From Microbacterium sp. LWH11-1.2 (lineage in GTDB: Bacteria > Actinomycetota > Actinomycetes > Actinomycetales > Microbacteriaceae): a stretch of DNA of 64,000 nucleotides. Positions within the stretch are counted from its first letter, which is position 1, and every line of letters begins with the position of its first letter. The notes under the pieces were generated by a model that was not told where the DNA came from, did no database searches, and worked only from the letters and a program-made list of their open reading frames with translations. A program made the translations under genes and the position numbers. The stretch spans positions 1,240,001-1,304,000 of the forward strand of contig NZ_CP151636.1 of the NCBI RefSeq assembly GCF_038397745.1, written 5' to 3'. Below are positions 44,744 to 52,907 of the stretch, in pieces.

Positions 44744-46426
44744 ATGACCGACGCGCTTCTCGTCGAGACCCGCAAGGCCGATTCCGCCGCCTGGTGGCGG
44801 CAGGCCGCCGTGTACCAGATCTATCCGCGGAGCTTCGCCGACGCGAACGGCGACGGGCTGGGTGACATCCCCGGCATCGTCTCCCGCGCCGACTATCTCA
44901 GAGACCTCGGCATCGACGCGGTGTGGCTGAGCCCGTTCTACCCCTCGGCGCTCGCCGACGGCGGCTACGACGTGGCCGACTACCGGAACGTCGATCCCCG
45001 CCTCGGAACGCTCGACGACTTCGACGCGATGGTCGAGGCGCTGCATGCCCGCGGCATCCGGGTCGTGGTCGACATCGTGCCGAACCACAGCTCCGATCTG
45101 CACGTGTGGTTCCAGGAGGCGCTCGTCGCGGGCCGCGGTTCGGCGGCGCGCGAGCGCTACATCTTCCGCGAGGGGGCAGGTCCCGAGGGATCCGAGCCGC
45201 CGACGGACTGGGGCGCGGCGTTCGGCGGCAGCGCCTGGGAGCGTGTCGAGGACGGGCAGTGGTACCTGCACAGCTTCGCGGTGGAGCAGCCCGATCTGAA
45301 CTGGGATCACCCGGAGGTGCGCGCCGACTTCCTCGAGACGCTGCGCTTCTGGTCGGACCGCGGAGTCGACGGCTTCCGCATCGACGTCGCCCACATGCTC
45401 ACGAAGGACCTCACCGAGCCGCTGCCGAGTCAGGCCGAGCTCGATGCGATGGATCGCACGTCGGGCCGGCATCCGCTCCTCGATCGCGACGAGGTGCACG
45501 AGATCTACGCCGAGTGGCGTGCGGTGTTCGACGAGTACGATCCGCCGCGCACCGCGGTCGCCGAGGCCTGGGTCGAGACCCCGGAGCGCCGCGCCCGCTA
45601 CGCCTCGGCCGAAGGGCTCGGGCAGGCGTTCAACTTCGACCTGCTCGTCGCCGAGTTCGTCGCCGAGGACTTCCGCGACGTCATCACCGAGAACCTCGAG
45701 CAGGCGCAGGCGAGCGGTTCGTCGACGACCTGGGTGCTGTCGAACCACGACGTGACCCGGCACGCCACCCGCTATGGGCTGCCGTCGCTGCGCGGCCGCG
45801 CGGTCAAGCAGGGCACGGAGTGGGTCGCCGCGGGCGGCCCGTCGGACCAGCTCGACCGCGAGGGCGGGCTGCGCCGTGCGCACGCCGCGACCCTGATGCT
45901 GCTCGGCCTTCCCGGCAGCACCTACCTCTACCAGGGCGAGGAGCTCGGGCTGCACGAGGTCGCGCAGATCGCGCCCGAGCAGCGCCAGGACCCGGCGTTC
46001 CTGCGCGAGGAGGCGTTCGACGGACTCGGGCGAGACGGATGCCGCGTGCCGCTGCCGTGGACGGCATCCGGCTCTTCCTTCGGTTTCGGCTCGGGTGACG
46101 CGCACCTCCCGCAGCCCTCCTGGTTCGCGGAGTACGCGGTCGACGTCGAGGCGGCCGACCCGACATCGACGCTCTCCCTCTACCGAGAGGCGCTGCGCCT
46201 GCGGCATGTGCTGCAGGCTGAGGAACGTCTGGAGTGGATCGAGACCGGACGCGATGACGTGCTGCGCTTCGCCCGCCCCAACGGGTGGCAGGTCGTGACG
46301 AACTTCGGCGTCGAGCCGTTCGACCTCGGGGCGGATGCCGCTGACGTCGTACTGGGCGAGGTCGTCGACGGGGCCGTTCCGGGAGAGACGACGGTCTGGA
46401 TCGCGCCGGCGGGTCTCGTCGGCTGA
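44744..46426 (+). CDS. GH13 alpha-glucosidase
   Basis: A 560-residue family GH13 enzyme. The start AVYQIYPRSFADANGDGLGD is typical of oligo-1,6-/alpha-glucosidases. Catalytic residues are Asp214 (GFRIDVAH), Glu274 (VAEAW) and Asp336 (SNHD), on an (alpha/beta)8 barrel with a C-terminal beta domain. It has no signal peptide, so it cleaves imported alpha-glucosides in the cytoplasm. AAGAAGGAG precedes the ATG. It fits the ABC importer and ROK regulator as one uptake-and-hydrolysis unit. Confidence 0.93.
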   Translation: MTDALLVETRKADSAAWWRQAAVYQIYPRSFADANGDGLGDIPGIVSRADYLRDLGIDAVWLSPFYPSALADGGYDVADYRNVDPRLGTLDDFDAMVEALHARGIRVVVDIVPNHSSDLHVWFQEALVAGRGSAARERYIFREGAGPEGSEPPTDWGAAFGGSAWERVEDGQWYLHSFAVEQPDLNWDHPEVRADFLETLRFWSDRGVDGFRIDVAHMLTKDLTEPLPSQAELDAMDRTSGRHPLLDRDEVHEIYAEWRAVFDEYDPPRTAVAEAWVETPERRARYASAEGLGQAFNFDLLVAEFVAEDFRDVITENLEQAQASGSSTTWVLSNHDVTRHATRYGLPSLRGRAVKQGTEWVAAGGPSDQLDREGGLRRAHAATLMLLGLPGSTYLYQGEELGLHEVAQIAPEQRQDPAFLREEAFDGLGRDGCRVPLPWTASGSSFGFGSGDAHLPQPSWFAEYAVDVEAADPTSTLSLYREALRLRHVLQAEERLEWIETGRDDVLRFARPNGWQVVTNFGVEPFDLGADAADVVLGEVVDGAVPGETTVWIAPAGLVG

Positions 46427-46434
46427 TCGCGCGA

Positions 46435-46469
46435 GAGGGGGAGCGGCTCGTGATGAGTCGCTCCCCCTC
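46435..46469. terminator. Bidirectional terminator between glucosidase and CPBP genes
   Basis: GAGGGGGAGCG (46435-46445) and CGCTCCCCCTC (46459-46469) form an 11-bp stem around a 13-base loop between two convergent genes. Confidence 0.75.
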
Positions 46470-46471
46470 CT

Positions 46472-47356
46472 TCACGCCTCTGGCACAGCGGCCGGCGCGG
46501 CACGGCGCGCGCGTCGGGCCTCGAGGATCAGGACGATGATCGTCGCCGGCACCGACAGGAAGAGCAGGATCTGTCCGATGGCGGCGAAGGCGTTCAGCAC
46601 TCCGAAGAGCGGCGATCCGGCACTGCCCTGCGCGGCCATCTGGAGGAAGTTGTTCGTGAAGTGCACGGCGATCGCGAGCCAGAGACCCCCGGCCCGTCGT
46701 GCGAGGTAGCAGGCGGTGCCGAGCACGAACGTGAACAGCAGCTGGCTGAGCGTCGACGGCAGGTCAGCCCCCGAGATCAGGTTCAGCAGGTGCATCGCCG
46801 CGAATCCCGCCGACGTGATCAGCCACACGGCCCATTCCGGCACGCGTGAGCCGCGCAACCCGACGAGCACCACTCCGCGCCACCCGATCTCCTCCTGGAA
46901 GACGATGCCGCCCATGGCGATCACCTGCAGGACGATGAGAGAACCCGAAGGTTCCGGTGTCGCGGCGATGCCGAGGATCGCCGTCAGGGCGAATGCGCAC
47001 GCGGTCGCCCACGGAACGATGGCGAACGCACGCGGGCGCAGCGGTGTCGGCTCGAACTGCAGCACCCGCCACCATCCGGCGACGGTGATGATCGCCACGA
47101 TCACGAGGACCTCGTACGCGGGGCCGTCGAAGAAGTAGTCGGCAAGCGCCCTCTGATCGGTGAGCAGCCCGAAGACGTCGCTCGCATTGGGCTCGGGAGG
47201 CTTCCCCCCGAACGGCATCGCGAGGAGCAGGACGAGTGGGGCGATGAGCCACACCAGCACATAGACCGTTGCGAGGGGCGCCGTGGGTCGGAGGGCACGC
47301 CCTTCGAGGGGGAGCGGCAGGGCGGGGGAGCGGCGGGTGCGGGGAGGGATGGTCAT
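46472..47356 (-). CDS. CPBP-family intramembrane metalloprotease
   Basis: A 294-residue membrane protein with about seven helices. The EExxxR motif is EEIGWR, a later helix has FAAMH and another has HFTNN, the three conserved CPBP motifs. Such proteins cleave membrane substrates or process peptides, including bacteriocin-related ones. A GGAG precedes the ATG. It is divergent from znuA. No link to the small peptides at 39.7-40.1 kb is shown by the sequence. Confidence 0.85.
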   Translation of the reverse strand: MTIPPRTRRSPALPLPLEGRALRPTAPLATVYVLVWLIAPLVLLLAMPFGGKPPEPNASDVFGLLTDQRALADYFFDGPAYEVLVIVAIITVAGWWRVLQFEPTPLRPRAFAIVPWATACAFALTAILGIAATPEPSGSLIVLQVIAMGGIVFQEEIGWRGVVLVGLRGSRVPEWAVWLITSAGFAAMHLLNLISGADLPSTLSQLLFTFVLGTACYLARRAGGLWLAIAVHFTNNFLQMAAQGSAGSPLFGVLNAFAAIGQILLFLSVPATIIVLILEARRARRAAPAAVPEA

Positions 47357-47455
47357 CTGAACTCCGAAAGGTCGGCTGGGGTGAGAAAGGCCCGAGCCTA
47401 GTGAGGCGGCTTCCACGTCACTCCGACCGGCTGTGAACGGCACCGCCGTCCCGAG

Positions 47456-47485
47456 TTGATAATGGTTCTCATTAGCACGTAGAGT
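47456..47485 (+). promoter_or_regulatory. znuA promoter with Zur-like box
   Basis: TTGATA (47456-47461) and TAGAGT (47480-47485) are separated by 18 bases, and the ATG is six bases beyond. TAATG-N5-CATTA (47460-47474) is an inverted repeat inside the spacer. A zinc-bound Zur there would block RNA polymerase. Confidence 0.65.
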
Positions 47486-47491
47486 GAGAGC

Positions 47492-48475
47492 ATGCACAAG
47501 CCCTTCGCCGCTCTCGCCCTCGCATCCGTCGCCGCTCTCGCGCTCGCCGGATGCTCCACCCCCGCCGCGGGCGGGAGCGAAGACGGCAAGGTCCAGGTCG
47601 TGGCGAGCACCAACGTCTACGGCTCGCTCGCCGCGCAGATCGGCGGCGACCGCGTCGACGTGACCTCGATCATCACCTCCGTGACGCAGGACCCGCACTC
47701 CTACGAGGCGACCGCCCGCGATCGCCTGACCGTGCAGAAGGCCGACCTCGTGATCGAGAACGGCGGCGGCTACGACGCGTTCATCGACGACCTGCTCGAC
47801 GGATCGGATGCCGAGGTGCTCACGGCCGTCGAGTTCTCGCACGACTTCCCCGGCAACGAAGGCCATGAGGAGGGCGACGCCGACGCGGAGGAGCACGACC
47901 ACGATCACGCCGAGGGCGAAGAGGGTCACGAGGGTCACAACCACATCGAAGGCTTCAACGAGCACGTGTGGTTCGACCCGCACACGATGATCCACGTCGT
48001 GGAGGACATCGCGGCCGACCTGGCGGAGCTCGACCCCGAGGGCAAGGCCGACTTCACCGCTGCGGCCCACGCGATCGTCGCCGAGCTGGAAGGGTTCGAG
48101 ACCGACCTCGAGACGATCAAGACGGAGGCCGCCGGCGCGAAGGTCTTCATGACCGAGCCGCTCCCCGGCTACATCGCCGCAGCCGCCGGACTGACCGACG
48201 TCACCCCCGAGGGCTTCGCCGAGGCCGTCGAGGAGGGCACGGATGTCGCCCCTGCCGTGCTGCTGGAGGCGCTGAACGTGATCGACAGCGGCGAGGTCAC
48301 CGCGCTGCTCACCAACGCGCAGACCGGCGGTGCCGAGACGGACCGCGTGGAGACGGCCGCGAACGACGCCGGCATCCCGGTCGTGGCCTTCACCGAGCTC
48401 CTGGAGGACGGATCGTCGTACTCTGAGTGGATGCGTGACGCGATCAAGAGCCTCGCCGCCGCCGTCCAGCCGTGA
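47492..48475 (+). CDS. znuA: Zinc ABC transporter substrate-binding lipoprotein
   Basis: A 327-residue lipoprotein with lipobox LAGC (Cys21). It has the typical DPHSYEATARD metal-site segment, a His/Asp/Glu-rich loop (~residues 125-150, EEHDHDHAEGEEGHEGHNH) and HVWFDPHTM. These define the ZnuA/AdcA cluster 9 family that captures Zn(II), with Mn(II) less likely. The ATG appears leaderless. A Zur-like inverted repeat sits in the promoter. The stop overlaps the znuC start. Confidence 0.92.
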   Translation: MHKPFAALALASVAALALAGCSTPAAGGSEDGKVQVVASTNVYGSLAAQIGGDRVDVTSIITSVTQDPHSYEATARDRLTVQKADLVIENGGGYDAFIDDLLDGSDAEVLTAVEFSHDFPGNEGHEEGDADAEEHDHDHAEGEEGHEGHNHIEGFNEHVWFDPHTMIHVVEDIAADLAELDPEGKADFTAAAHAIVAELEGFETDLETIKTEAAGAKVFMTEPLPGYIAAAAGLTDVTPEGFAEAVEEGTDVAPAVLLEALNVIDSGEVTALLTNAQTGGAETDRVETAANDAGIPVVAFTELLEDGSSYSEWMRDAIKSLAAAVQP

Positions 48476-49326
48476 CGGCGCCCGGTCGAGAGGGTCAGGG
48501 GCCCGACTCGGGCGACCGCCCGGTGCTGGAGATCTCCGGCGCCGCCCTCCACCGCGGGGACCGTGAGCTGTGGTCGGGGCTCGACCTGAGGGTGGAGCCG
48601 GGCGAGTTCATCGCCGTGCTCGGCCCGTCGGGATCCGGCAAGACCACGCTGCTGCGCAGCATCCTGGGTCTCCAGCCTCTGTCGTCGGGGACGATCACCG
48701 TCGCGGGTCAGCCCGTGCACCGCGGCAACGCGCGCATCGGCTACATCCCGCAGCAGCGCTCGCTCGCGCCCGACACGAGCATGCGGGCGCGCGACCTGGT
48801 GGCGCTCGGCGTGCAGGGGAGCCGCTTCGGATTCCCGATCCCGCACCGCGGCGACCGGGCCAAGGTCGATGGCCTCCTCGAGGCGGTGGGCGCCGCGCAC
48901 TTCGCCGATCGTCGCGTCGGCCTGCTCTCCGGCGGCGAGCAGCAGCGGCTGCGCGTCGGCCAGGCGCTCGCCGACGAGCCGTCGCTGCTCCTGTGCGACG
49001 AGCCGCTGTCGAACCTCGACCTGGCGAACCAGCTCGGCGTGACCGACATCATCGACCGGCAGCGCCGCGAGCGCGGCGCCGCGGTGCTCTTCGTCACGCA
49101 CGACATCAACCCGATCCTCAACCGCGTCGACCGGATCCTGTACATCGCGGGCGGGCGCTTCCTCCTCGGCACCCCGGAAGAGGTGCTGCAGACGCGCGTG
49201 CTCACCGACCTCTACGGGACACCCGTCTTCGTGCTCCGCGCCGGGGATCGCCTGGTCGTCGTCGGAGTACCGGATGCCGAGCCGCACCACGACCACGGCG
49301 ACCACGAGCACGGAGCAGACGCATGA
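48472..49326 (+). CDS. znuC: Zinc ABC transporter ATP-binding protein
   Basis: A 284-residue ATPase with Walker A GPSGSGKTT, the Q-loop region YIPQQRSL, signature LSGGEQQRLRVGQAL, Walker B LLLCDEP and H-loop THDI. The C-terminus is His/Asp-rich (PHHDHGDHEHG), which could bind zinc. It energises ZnuB. GTG start overlaps the znuA stop. Confidence 0.93.
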   Translation: MTAPGREGQGPDSGDRPVLEISGAALHRGDRELWSGLDLRVEPGEFIAVLGPSGSGKTTLLRSILGLQPLSSGTITVAGQPVHRGNARIGYIPQQRSLAPDTSMRARDLVALGVQGSRFGFPIPHRGDRAKVDGLLEAVGAAHFADRRVGLLSGGEQQRLRVGQALADEPSLLLCDEPLSNLDLANQLGVTDIIDRQRRERGAAVLFVTHDINPILNRVDRILYIAGGRFLLGTPEEVLQTRVLTDLYGTPVFVLRAGDRLVVVGVPDAEPHHDHGDHEHGADA

Positions 49327-50198
49327 TCGCGTCGGCGGGCCTCGTGCCGATGGTCGACTGGAGCGACGTCTTCTCCTTCCAGGACTACGGCGAGCTCGTG
49401 GCCCTTCTCGCCAACTCGATCATCGCCGGCGCCGTGCTCGGCATCGTCGGCGGTCTCATCGGCGTCTTCGTGATGCAGCGGGACCTCGCGTTCGCGGTGC
49501 ACGGGGTGAGCGAGCTGTCGTTCGCGGGTGCCGCCGCCGCCCTCCTGTTCGGCGGCAGCGTCGTCGCCGGGTCGCTCGGCGGAGCACTCGTGGCAGCGAT
49601 CCTCATCGGCGTGCTCGGGGCGAAGGCGAGAGACCGCAACTCGATCGTCGGCGTGCTCATGCCGTTCGGCCTCGGCCTCGGCATCCTGTTCCTCTCGCTG
49701 TACGACGGGCGCAGCGCCAACCGCTTCAGTCTGCTGACCGGGCAGATCGTCTCGGTCTCGAGCCCCGACCTCGGCTGGCTGATCGGCATCAGCATCGTCG
49801 TGCTGCTCGGGCTGCTCGTGATGTGGAACCCGCTGCGCTTCGACTCGCTCGACCCGGAGTCGGCCGCCGCGCGAGGAGTGCCCACCCGTGCCGTCAGTCT
49901 GATCTTCATGGTGCTGCTCGGACTCATCGTCGCGGTCAGCGTGCACATCATCGGCGCGCTGCTCGTCATGGCGCTGCTCGTGACACCGGCCGCTGCCGCG
50001 ATGCGCATCACGGCGGGGCCCGTCGCGGTGCCGCTGCTCGCCGCGCTGTTCGGCTTCGTCTCGGCCGTCGGCGGCATCCTGCTCGCCCTCGCCGGCACGC
50101 TCCCCGTGAGCCCGTACATCACGACCCTGTCGTTCACGATCTACGTCGTGTGCTGGATCGTGCAGCGCGTCCGGGCCCGCGTGCGCCGCGTGGCCTGA
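49323..50198 (+). CDS. znuB: Zinc ABC transporter permease
   Basis: A 291-residue membrane protein of the ABC-3 family with eight or nine hydrophobic helices. GVSELSFAGAAAALLFG and VGALLVMALLVTPAAAA-like segments (here IIGALLVMALLVTPAAAA) are typical. It forms the zinc channel with ZnuC. Start overlaps znuC by four bases. Confidence 0.92.
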   Translation: MIASAGLVPMVDWSDVFSFQDYGELVALLANSIIAGAVLGIVGGLIGVFVMQRDLAFAVHGVSELSFAGAAAALLFGGSVVAGSLGGALVAAILIGVLGAKARDRNSIVGVLMPFGLGLGILFLSLYDGRSANRFSLLTGQIVSVSSPDLGWLIGISIVVLLGLLVMWNPLRFDSLDPESAAARGVPTRAVSLIFMVLLGLIVAVSVHIIGALLVMALLVTPAAAAMRITAGPVAVPLLAALFGFVSAVGGILLALAGTLPVSPYITTLSFTIYVVCWIVQRVRARVRRVA

Positions 50199-50249
50199 CC
50201 GCGGCGGGCATGCGCATGGCGGGAATATCGCTACGCGTGCGGCGGGTTG

Positions 50250-50260
50250 CTACACTGTAG
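50250..50260. promoter_or_regulatory. Palindrome over the -10 of the antitoxin gene
   Basis: CTACACTGTAG is an 11-base palindrome with a central C. It contains a TACACT -10-like box (50251-50256) seven bases before the ATG at 50264. It is a candidate operator for the RHH antitoxin and suggests a leaderless, autoregulated transcript. Confidence 0.5.
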
Positions 50261-50263
50261 TGC

Positions 50264-50686
50264 ATGGTAGCTCCCACCAACGTTCGCTTCAGTGAGCCTG
50301 TCCATGAGGCCCTGACCCGATACGTGCACCTCACCGGTCAGACGAAGTCCGGGGTCATCAACAGTGCCGTCGAAGAGTGGTTGAGGATGCAGGTGCACAC
50401 CAGCATCCGGTTTGTCACGATCGAGACCGGTGAGAGGCGCGCGCGACTTGTCGACGGACCCGAGGTATGGACCATCGCGGAAGCATGGCTGGCGCACGAA
50501 CCGGAGAGTCGCAGGGTTCCCGAGCTGGTGGACGTTCTCGGGTTGCCGGAGCGGTCGATCGAGGCTGCTCTGAGCTACTGGGCGGACTTTCGCGCTGAGA
50601 TCGACGGCGTGATCGAGCGGCATCGCGCTGCCCAAGACGAGGCGCTCGCGGCCTGGGAGAGGCGCCGCGCGATTGACGCCGCCTGA
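50264..50686 (+). CDS. RHH antitoxin with DUF433-like tail
   Basis: A 140-residue protein. The N-terminal 45 residues form a ribbon-helix-helix DNA-binding motif (NVRFSEPVHEALTRYV then SGVINSAVEEWLR). The C-terminal part (VWTIAEAWLAH through LPERSIEAALSYWADF) resembles DUF433 domains that accompany DUF5615 toxins. It overlaps the toxin start by 14 bases. Family knowledge suggests it neutralises that toxin and represses its own promoter. Confidence 0.75.
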   Translation: MVAPTNVRFSEPVHEALTRYVHLTGQTKSGVINSAVEEWLRMQVHTSIRFVTIETGERRARLVDGPEVWTIAEAWLAHEPESRRVPELVDVLGLPERSIEAALSYWADFRAEIDGVIERHRAAQDEALAAWERRRAIDAA

Positions 50687-51035
50687 CGTCCGATTTCTCC
50701 TCGACGAGCATTACCCGGCGTGGTTGGCCGACGCGCTTCGCGACGGAGGCATCGACGCAGAAGCCGTCGTCGAGCGGGAGGACCTTGTCGGCGCCCCCGA
50801 CACGACCGTCCTCCAGGTCGCCACCGATGAGCATCGGCTCGTGATCACCGAGGATGTGAATACCTTCGCGCTCGCCATGCATCGCATCCCTGAGCACGGC
50901 GGAGTCGTCTTCAGCCACCACAGGCGCTTCCCTCGGAACCGGCATGGGCTCGAAGGTCTGAGGCTGGCCCTGATCGCCTTTGCGGCGGCGCCGCCTTCGT
51001 CGAGCGGTGAGCCGTCCTTCGTGTGGTGGTTGTGA
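50673..51035 (+). CDS. DUF5615/PIN-like toxin
   Basis: A 120-residue protein starting with TTG inside the antitoxin gene. The N-terminus VRFLLDEHYP and a later VITEDVNTF give the acidic residues of the Mut7-C/DUF5615 PIN-like fold, proposed to be ribonuclease toxins. The C-terminal third ends VWWL. The arrangement antitoxin then toxin with overlap is standard. The toxin activity is inferred. Confidence 0.75.
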   Translation: MTPPDVRFLLDEHYPAWLADALRDGGIDAEAVVEREDLVGAPDTTVLQVATDEHRLVITEDVNTFALAMHRIPEHGGVVFSHHRRFPRNRHGLEGLRLALIAFAAAPPSSSGEPSFVWWL

Positions 51036-51070
51036 AAGCGAATCGTCGGATCAGGAGCGGACCCCGCCGC

Positions 51071-52372
51071 TCACACCCGGGCGAGCGCCTCGATGTCCTC
51101 GAGGAACTGGGCGGCGGTCTCCGGCGACACCGTCGTGCGCGTGCCGGCGATCGCGTCGAGGTAGTCCTGCGTGCTCGGGCCGACGGCATCCGCTGCCGCG
51201 TCCGCGATGCCCGGCGTCCGTGACCCGACAGCCGCCTCGAACGCCCGCTGCGAGGCGCTGCGGGCGGCGAACTCGATGTCGGCCGGCGAGAATCCGTCGG
51301 TGCGCTGGACGAGCACGTCGATGTCGACGACATCGCGGGTGATGTCGGGGATGTAGCGGCTCCAGATGGCGGCACGCGCGGCACGGTCGGGCAGCCCGAT
51401 CGGGATCACGTAGTCGAACCGGCCGTGGCGCAGGAACGCGCTGTCGAGGGCGCGGATGAAGTTCGTCGCGCACACCAGCAGGCGGCCGGGCTGCTCGCGG
51501 AACGCCGGGATGATCTTCAGCAGCTCGTTCGTCACGCCCTGCAGCGGCGACGGCGGCTCCCCGGAGCGCTGGGCCGCGATCTCCTCGACCTCGTCGATGA
51601 AGACCACCGCGTGCTCGAGCTCCGAGATCTTGGTGAAGGTCTCGCGCAGCGCCCCCGCCAGCCCCTTCGGGTCGGCCGCGAGGCGCGAGGGGAACACCTC
51701 GACGAACGACCATTCGAGCCGCGAGGCGATGGCCTTGGCGAACGTGGTCTTGCCGGTGCCGGGAGGGCCGAACAGCACCACCGCGCGCGGGGGCACGACG
51801 CCGAAGCTCTCGGCGAGATCCTGCTCGGCCAGCGGCAGCACGAGTCTCTGCTCGAGGATGTCCTTCTCGCGACGCATACCCGACACCGATTCCCACAGGT
51901 CGCGCGGCATCTGCCGGCCGCCCAGCTCGGCGAGCGAGGTGAGCTCCTGCCGCTGCACGGGGATGCGGCGCTCGAAGTAGCGGAGGTGATGCTTCTGCTC
52001 GAATCCCCGGGCGTCGAACGCCGCCAGACGCGTCTCGACCTCGGGCATCAGAGCAGACAGCTTGGTCAGGCCGTACGGGGCCATGCTCTTCTCGAGCGCG
52101 GCGAGCAGCGCCGATCCGATCCCGCGATCGCGCCAGGCGTCGTCGATGGCGAAGAACACCACCCAGCCCTGATCGTGGGCCGCACGTCCCACCACGGCCG
52201 CGATCACCTCGTCGCCGTGGACCGCGACGATCGCGTGATCCTTCTGGCAGGAGGCGACGACCTCGCTGAGGTCGTACACCGGCTCGGAACCCGAGCGCTT
52301 CAGCTCCTCCCAGAGATGGAGGATGCCGCCCAGATCGTCGTTGTGGAACTCGCGCAGTCGCCAGCCGGTCAT
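51071..52372 (-). CDS. GNAT acetyltransferase-AAA+ ATPase fusion
   Basis: A 433-residue protein. Residues ~1-140 form a GNAT domain (RDRGIGSALL is the acetyl-CoA loop). Residues ~165-400 form a classical AAA+ ATPase with Walker A GPPGTGKTT, Walker B VVFIDEVEE, sensor 1 CATNF and an HGRFDYVIP arginine-finger/box VII segment, followed by the small helical domain. Most AAA+ proteins of this type unfold or remodel targets. How acetylation and remodelling relate is unknown. GGGAG precedes the ATG. It is divergent from the Fur gene. Confidence 0.85.
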   Translation of the reverse strand: MTGWRLREFHNDDLGGILHLWEELKRSGSEPVYDLSEVVASCQKDHAIVAVHGDEVIAAVVGRAAHDQGWVVFFAIDDAWRDRGIGSALLAALEKSMAPYGLTKLSALMPEVETRLAAFDARGFEQKHHLRYFERRIPVQRQELTSLAELGGRQMPRDLWESVSGMRREKDILEQRLVLPLAEQDLAESFGVVPPRAVVLFGPPGTGKTTFAKAIASRLEWSFVEVFPSRLAADPKGLAGALRETFTKISELEHAVVFIDEVEEIAAQRSGEPPSPLQGVTNELLKIIPAFREQPGRLLVCATNFIRALDSAFLRHGRFDYVIPIGLPDRAARAAIWSRYIPDITRDVVDIDVLVQRTDGFSPADIEFAARSASQRAFEAAVGSRTPGIADAAADAVGPSTQDYLDAIAGTRTTVSPETAAQFLEDIEALARV

Positions 52373-52478
52373 CGGGACTCCCTCGTCTCGGATGCCGCCA
52401 CGATACCGGCGCGGTGCGCCATCACCCAGACGGGTGCGTAATACGAGACGCTCCCAGCCCTCGCCAACCCCCGCCGCC

Positions 52479-52484
52479 TAGACT
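52479..52484 (+). promoter_or_regulatory. Leaderless -10 box of the Fur-family gene
   Basis: TAGACT ends six bases before the ATG at 52491, identical in sequence and spacing to the aminotransferase box at 20379. Confidence 0.55.
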
Positions 52485-52490
52485 TGTCCC

Positions 52491-52907
52491 ATGGCTCAAC
52501 GGAACACCTGGCAGCGCGAACGCGTGCGCGAAGCGCTCGCCGACGCGCGTGGTTTCGTGAGCGCGCAGAACCTGCACGCCGCGCTGCGTGACGACAACAC
52601 CGGGATCGGACTCGCGACCGTGTACCGCGCGCTCGCCGGACTCGCCGCATCCGGCGACGCCGACTCGCTGCAGAGTCCGGAGGGCGAGGCGCTCTATCGC
52701 GCCTGCACCACCCAGGCCCACCACCACCACCTCATCTGCCGTTCCTGCGGTCTGACGGTCGAGATCGAGGCGAAGGACGTCGAGCAGTGGGCGCACCGCA
52801 CCGCCGCTCTCCACGGGTTCACCGAAGCCGCGCACGTGGTCGACATCTTCGGACTGTGCACGCCCTGCACGAACAAGCGCGACGCCGAACGGGCAGCGAA
52901 CGCGTGA
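52491..52907 (+). CDS. zur: Fur-family regulator, probably Zur
   Basis: A 138-residue Fur-type protein. The winged-helix reads GIGLATVYRALAGLAASG. HHHHLICRSCG (Cys pair 1) and GLCTPC (Cys pair 2) give the structural zinc site, with the His-rich stretch forming the regulatory site. Family members sense Fe, Zn or Mn. The znuABC operon 2.3 kb away and the zinc-linked permease downstream make Zur the best reading. The stop overlaps the next start. Confidence 0.85.
   Translation: MAQRNTWQRERVREALADARGFVSAQNLHAALRDDNTGIGLATVYRALAGLAASGDADSLQSPEGEALYRACTTQAHHHHLICRSCGLTVEIEAKDVEQWAHRTAALHGFTEAAHVVDIFGLCTPCTNKRDAERAANA

Noticed and set aside
46472..47356. CPBP protease as the processing enzyme for the twin leader peptides
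   Set aside because: It is 6 kb away, separated by a complete sugar operon and on the other strand; no sequence evidence links them.
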